From the NCBI RefSeq assembly GCF_028769735.1, contig NC_088173.1:62900421-62964420 (forward strand): DNA of 64,000 nucleotides. Reading direction: 5' to 3'. Origin of the DNA: Zonotrichia leucophrys gambelii. Taxonomy: Eukaryota; Chordata; Aves; Passeriformes; Passerellidae. The translations under genes and the position numbers were made by a program. Positions within the stretch are counted from its first letter, which is position 1. Each line of letters opens with the position of its first letter. The notes beneath the pieces are model-generated. The model had not been told where the DNA came from. It did not search any database and saw only the letters and a program-made list of their open reading frames with translations. Below are positions 62,010-64,000 of the stretch, piece after piece.

Positions 62010-63500
62010 AGGTTTGAGACTAGTGAAATTGGACAACCACAAGTCTCTGGGGCCTGATGGTGTGCATGTATCCAAGGGTTCTGATGGAACTGGCTGGTGC
62101 TGTTGTCAAACATCATATTTAAAATGTCACGGCAATATAATTCCCCCAAGGACTGGAAAAATGGTAGCACAGCTCCTATTCTTAAAAAAGGAAGAAAGGA
62201 AGATCTGGGGAACTACAGATCACTAAACCTAACCTCTGTGTGTGTTCAGATCATGAAGTAGATCCTCATGGAAACAGTGTTAAAGCACATCCAAGACAAG
62301 GAGGTGATCTGAGACAGCCAGCGTGGCTTTATGAAGAAAAAATTGTGCTGACCAGGAGGGTGCCTTCCATGATGATGCAACTGCAATGTTTGACAAGAGA
62401 AGACCAACCTAAAATTCTGTAAGGCCTTCGACATGGTCCCACTTCACATTCTTATCTCCAAGTTGGAGAGACATATATTGGTAAGGTGGACTATTTGGTG
62501 GGTAAGAACTTGACTGGATGGACACAGCCAGTGAGTTGCAATGAATGGCTCTGTATCTAGGTGCAGGCTGGTGACAGGTGGTGCCCCTGGGCTCTGTCTT
62601 TGGGCCGGGGCTCTTTAATATCATTACCAGAAATACAGACAGAGAGATCGAGTGCACATTCTCAGGTTTGCAGGTGACCCAAAGCTGGATGGTGCACTTG
62701 ACATAGTAGAAGGAAAGGATGTCAGTCAGAGGGAGGTGGACAAACTTGAGAAGTGGGCTTGTGGGAACTTCATGAAGTTCAAGAAGTCCAAGTGCAATGT
62801 GCTGCACCTGGTTCAGGGCAATCCCAGAACTCACTGGTAGCAGCTCTGTGAAGAAGGATTGAAGGGATCTCATGGATGAATTGCTGAACAGGAGCCACCA
62901 GAATGCCAGACAGCATGCCAGCCCCAGAAAGCCAACTTCATCCTGGAATCCATCAAGAGATGAATGGCCAGCAGGTTGAGAAAGGTGATTCTCCCCTTCT
63001 TGCGAGATCCCACCTGGAGTGTTGCACCCAGATCTGGGTCTTCAGCATGAGAAAGACATGGACTTGTTGGAAAAAGTTCAGAGAAGGTCAACAAAGATGA
63101 TCAGAGGGTTGGAGCACCTCTCCTATGGAGGCAGGCTGAGGTAGTTGTGGTTGTTCAGCCCAGAGAAGAGAAAGCTCTGGGGACATCTTAAAGCCTTCTA
63201 AGTACTTAAAGGGAGCTTATAAAAAAGAGAAAGGATGCGCTTTTTACATGGGCAGATAGTGATAAGACAAGAGGATATGGTTTTAAACTGTAAGAGGAAA
63301 AATTTAGATTGGACTTAAGGAAGAAATTCTTTGCCGTGGGGGAGGTGGGGCACTTGCATAGGTTGCCCAGAGAAATTGTGGATGCCCTATCCCTGGGAGT
63401 GTTCAAGTCCAGATTGGATGGGACTTTGAGGAACCTGGTAATCTGGGTGTTATCCTGGCCCATGGTGGGACAGTGAGACCAACCCAACCATTCTATGTAA
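62010..63500 (+). mobile_element. CR1 LINE, longest plus-strand copy
   Basis: About 1.5 kb of CR1, from the fingers of the reverse transcriptase to the 3' end. Translated pieces in order are 'SLGPDGVH' (62044 onward), 'FCKAFDMVPLHILISKLER' (62420 onward), 'RFAGDPKLDG' (62664 onward, the position of the catalytic FADD box, with one Asp now Gly), and 'KWACGNFMKFKKSKCNVLH' (62753 onward). The 3' UTR follows, with 'CAGAGGGTTGGAGCACCTCT' at 63102-63121 and a terminus 'CAACCATTCTATGTAA' ending at 63500. Frameshifts and stops are frequent, so it is inactive. The 5' part is missing, as in most CR1 copies. Confidence 0.93.
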
Positions 63501-64000
63501 GTGAGCTTCAAGTGACCCACCAAAATGGTTGCAATATTGAGGCTCCATGTCACAAAAATACAGGTCTGGAATATTCTCCCTCTGCCTTTATTTGATTTTT
63601 TTTTTTGTTTGTTTTGTTTTAAGACAAGTCTCCCTCTTTAAGAATGGAAAGAAGCAAAACTGTCACCTCAGCAATATTTGCTTCTTTGGTAAAGCAGTTC
63701 AACATATATGCATAAAAAATTGTGTGCTTCTGCATGTTCTTAAGATCTTACATATATATATTTTTATATATTTATATCTATTTATATATTTTTTATATAT
63801 ATATAAGATTGAGAAAAAATCATGACAGTTACATTAAAGGAATTAATAACTATACTGAATTGTGTAAGGATTATATTAAAAGTCACAGACAATCAGTAAA
63901 TATCAGTAGGGATCTCCTGGATAGAATACAATGGAAAAGGGTCCCACTGTTTCAGAGAAAATTTTACATTTTGTAAAGGTTTTCATTTTCTAGATTTTTG
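63501..64000. other. AT-rich DNA with T/AT tracts
   Basis: No gene recognised. It includes a T/TTTG run at about 63595-63620 and a TATATATTTATA tract at about 63746-63805. Confidence 0.5.

Noticed and set aside
1..64000. tRNA, rRNA, snRNA or CRISPR arrays
   Set aside because: No cloverleaf with A and B boxes, no rRNA blocks and no regularly spaced unique-spacer repeats were seen. CRISPR is not expected in an animal genome.

Overview
This is animal, and specifically avian, nuclear DNA: AT-rich, with very short ORFs and many decayed retrotransposons. It carries numerous CR1 LINE fragments, the characteristic avian non-LTR element, several of them ending in the ATTCTATG-like 3' terminus. It also carries LTR families that I recognise from memory as typical of songbirds and other Neoaves. 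I therefore infer a bird, most likely a passerine. No intact host protein-coding gene, exon, rRNA, tRNA or CRISPR array could be supported. The window reads as a gene desert or a very long intron, and its content is mobile-element history.

Layout. 1-14.6 kb is mostly unrecognised AT-rich DNA with one ERVK-type solo LTR (1520-1916, perfect 6-bp target duplication) and one old CR1 (about 6.9-7.8 kb). 14.6-23.8 kb is denser: three fragments of a GC-rich ERVL-like LTR, one of them inserted inside a long reverse-oriented CR1 (17.7-19.6 kb), a second ERVK-type solo LTR (22996-23383) and a further CR1. 23.8-42.3 kb holds CR1 3' ends at 27.2 and 38.6 kb, LTRs at 31.9 and 34.6 kb, several A/C- or T/G-biased low-complexity tracts, and a striking 40-bp-arm hairpin at 25.7 kb. 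42.3-47 kb has the third ERVK-type solo LTR (42302-42690, perfect ATAAGG duplication), three CR1 pieces, a perfect 20-bp hairpin, and a TTCC microsatellite that turns into a 13-bp minisatellite. From 52.7 kb to the end there are three more CR1 copies, including a long one at 62.0-63.5 kb, an isolated GC-rich patch and a long AT microsatellite.

The most interesting object is at 47.5-52.65 kb. A 5.1-kb unit begins with TG, ends with CA and is flanked by identical 6-bp copies of TTTAGG. Its left end is a complete minus-strand LTR with an adjacent purine-rich tract. Its right end is only the first 45 bp of the same LTR. Between them lie a second, plus-strand LTR with a recognisable core promoter and, directly downstream in the same orientation, an intronless, stop-riddled copy of RPAP2, the RNA polymerase II CTD phosphatase-associated protein. 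No poly(A) tail follows the retrocopy. This is a cellular mRNA copy inside an LTR-retroelement frame, consistent with LTR-mediated rather than LINE-mediated retroposition. That matters in birds because CR1 rarely makes processed pseudogenes. The copy is dead, so the value is mechanistic and historical.
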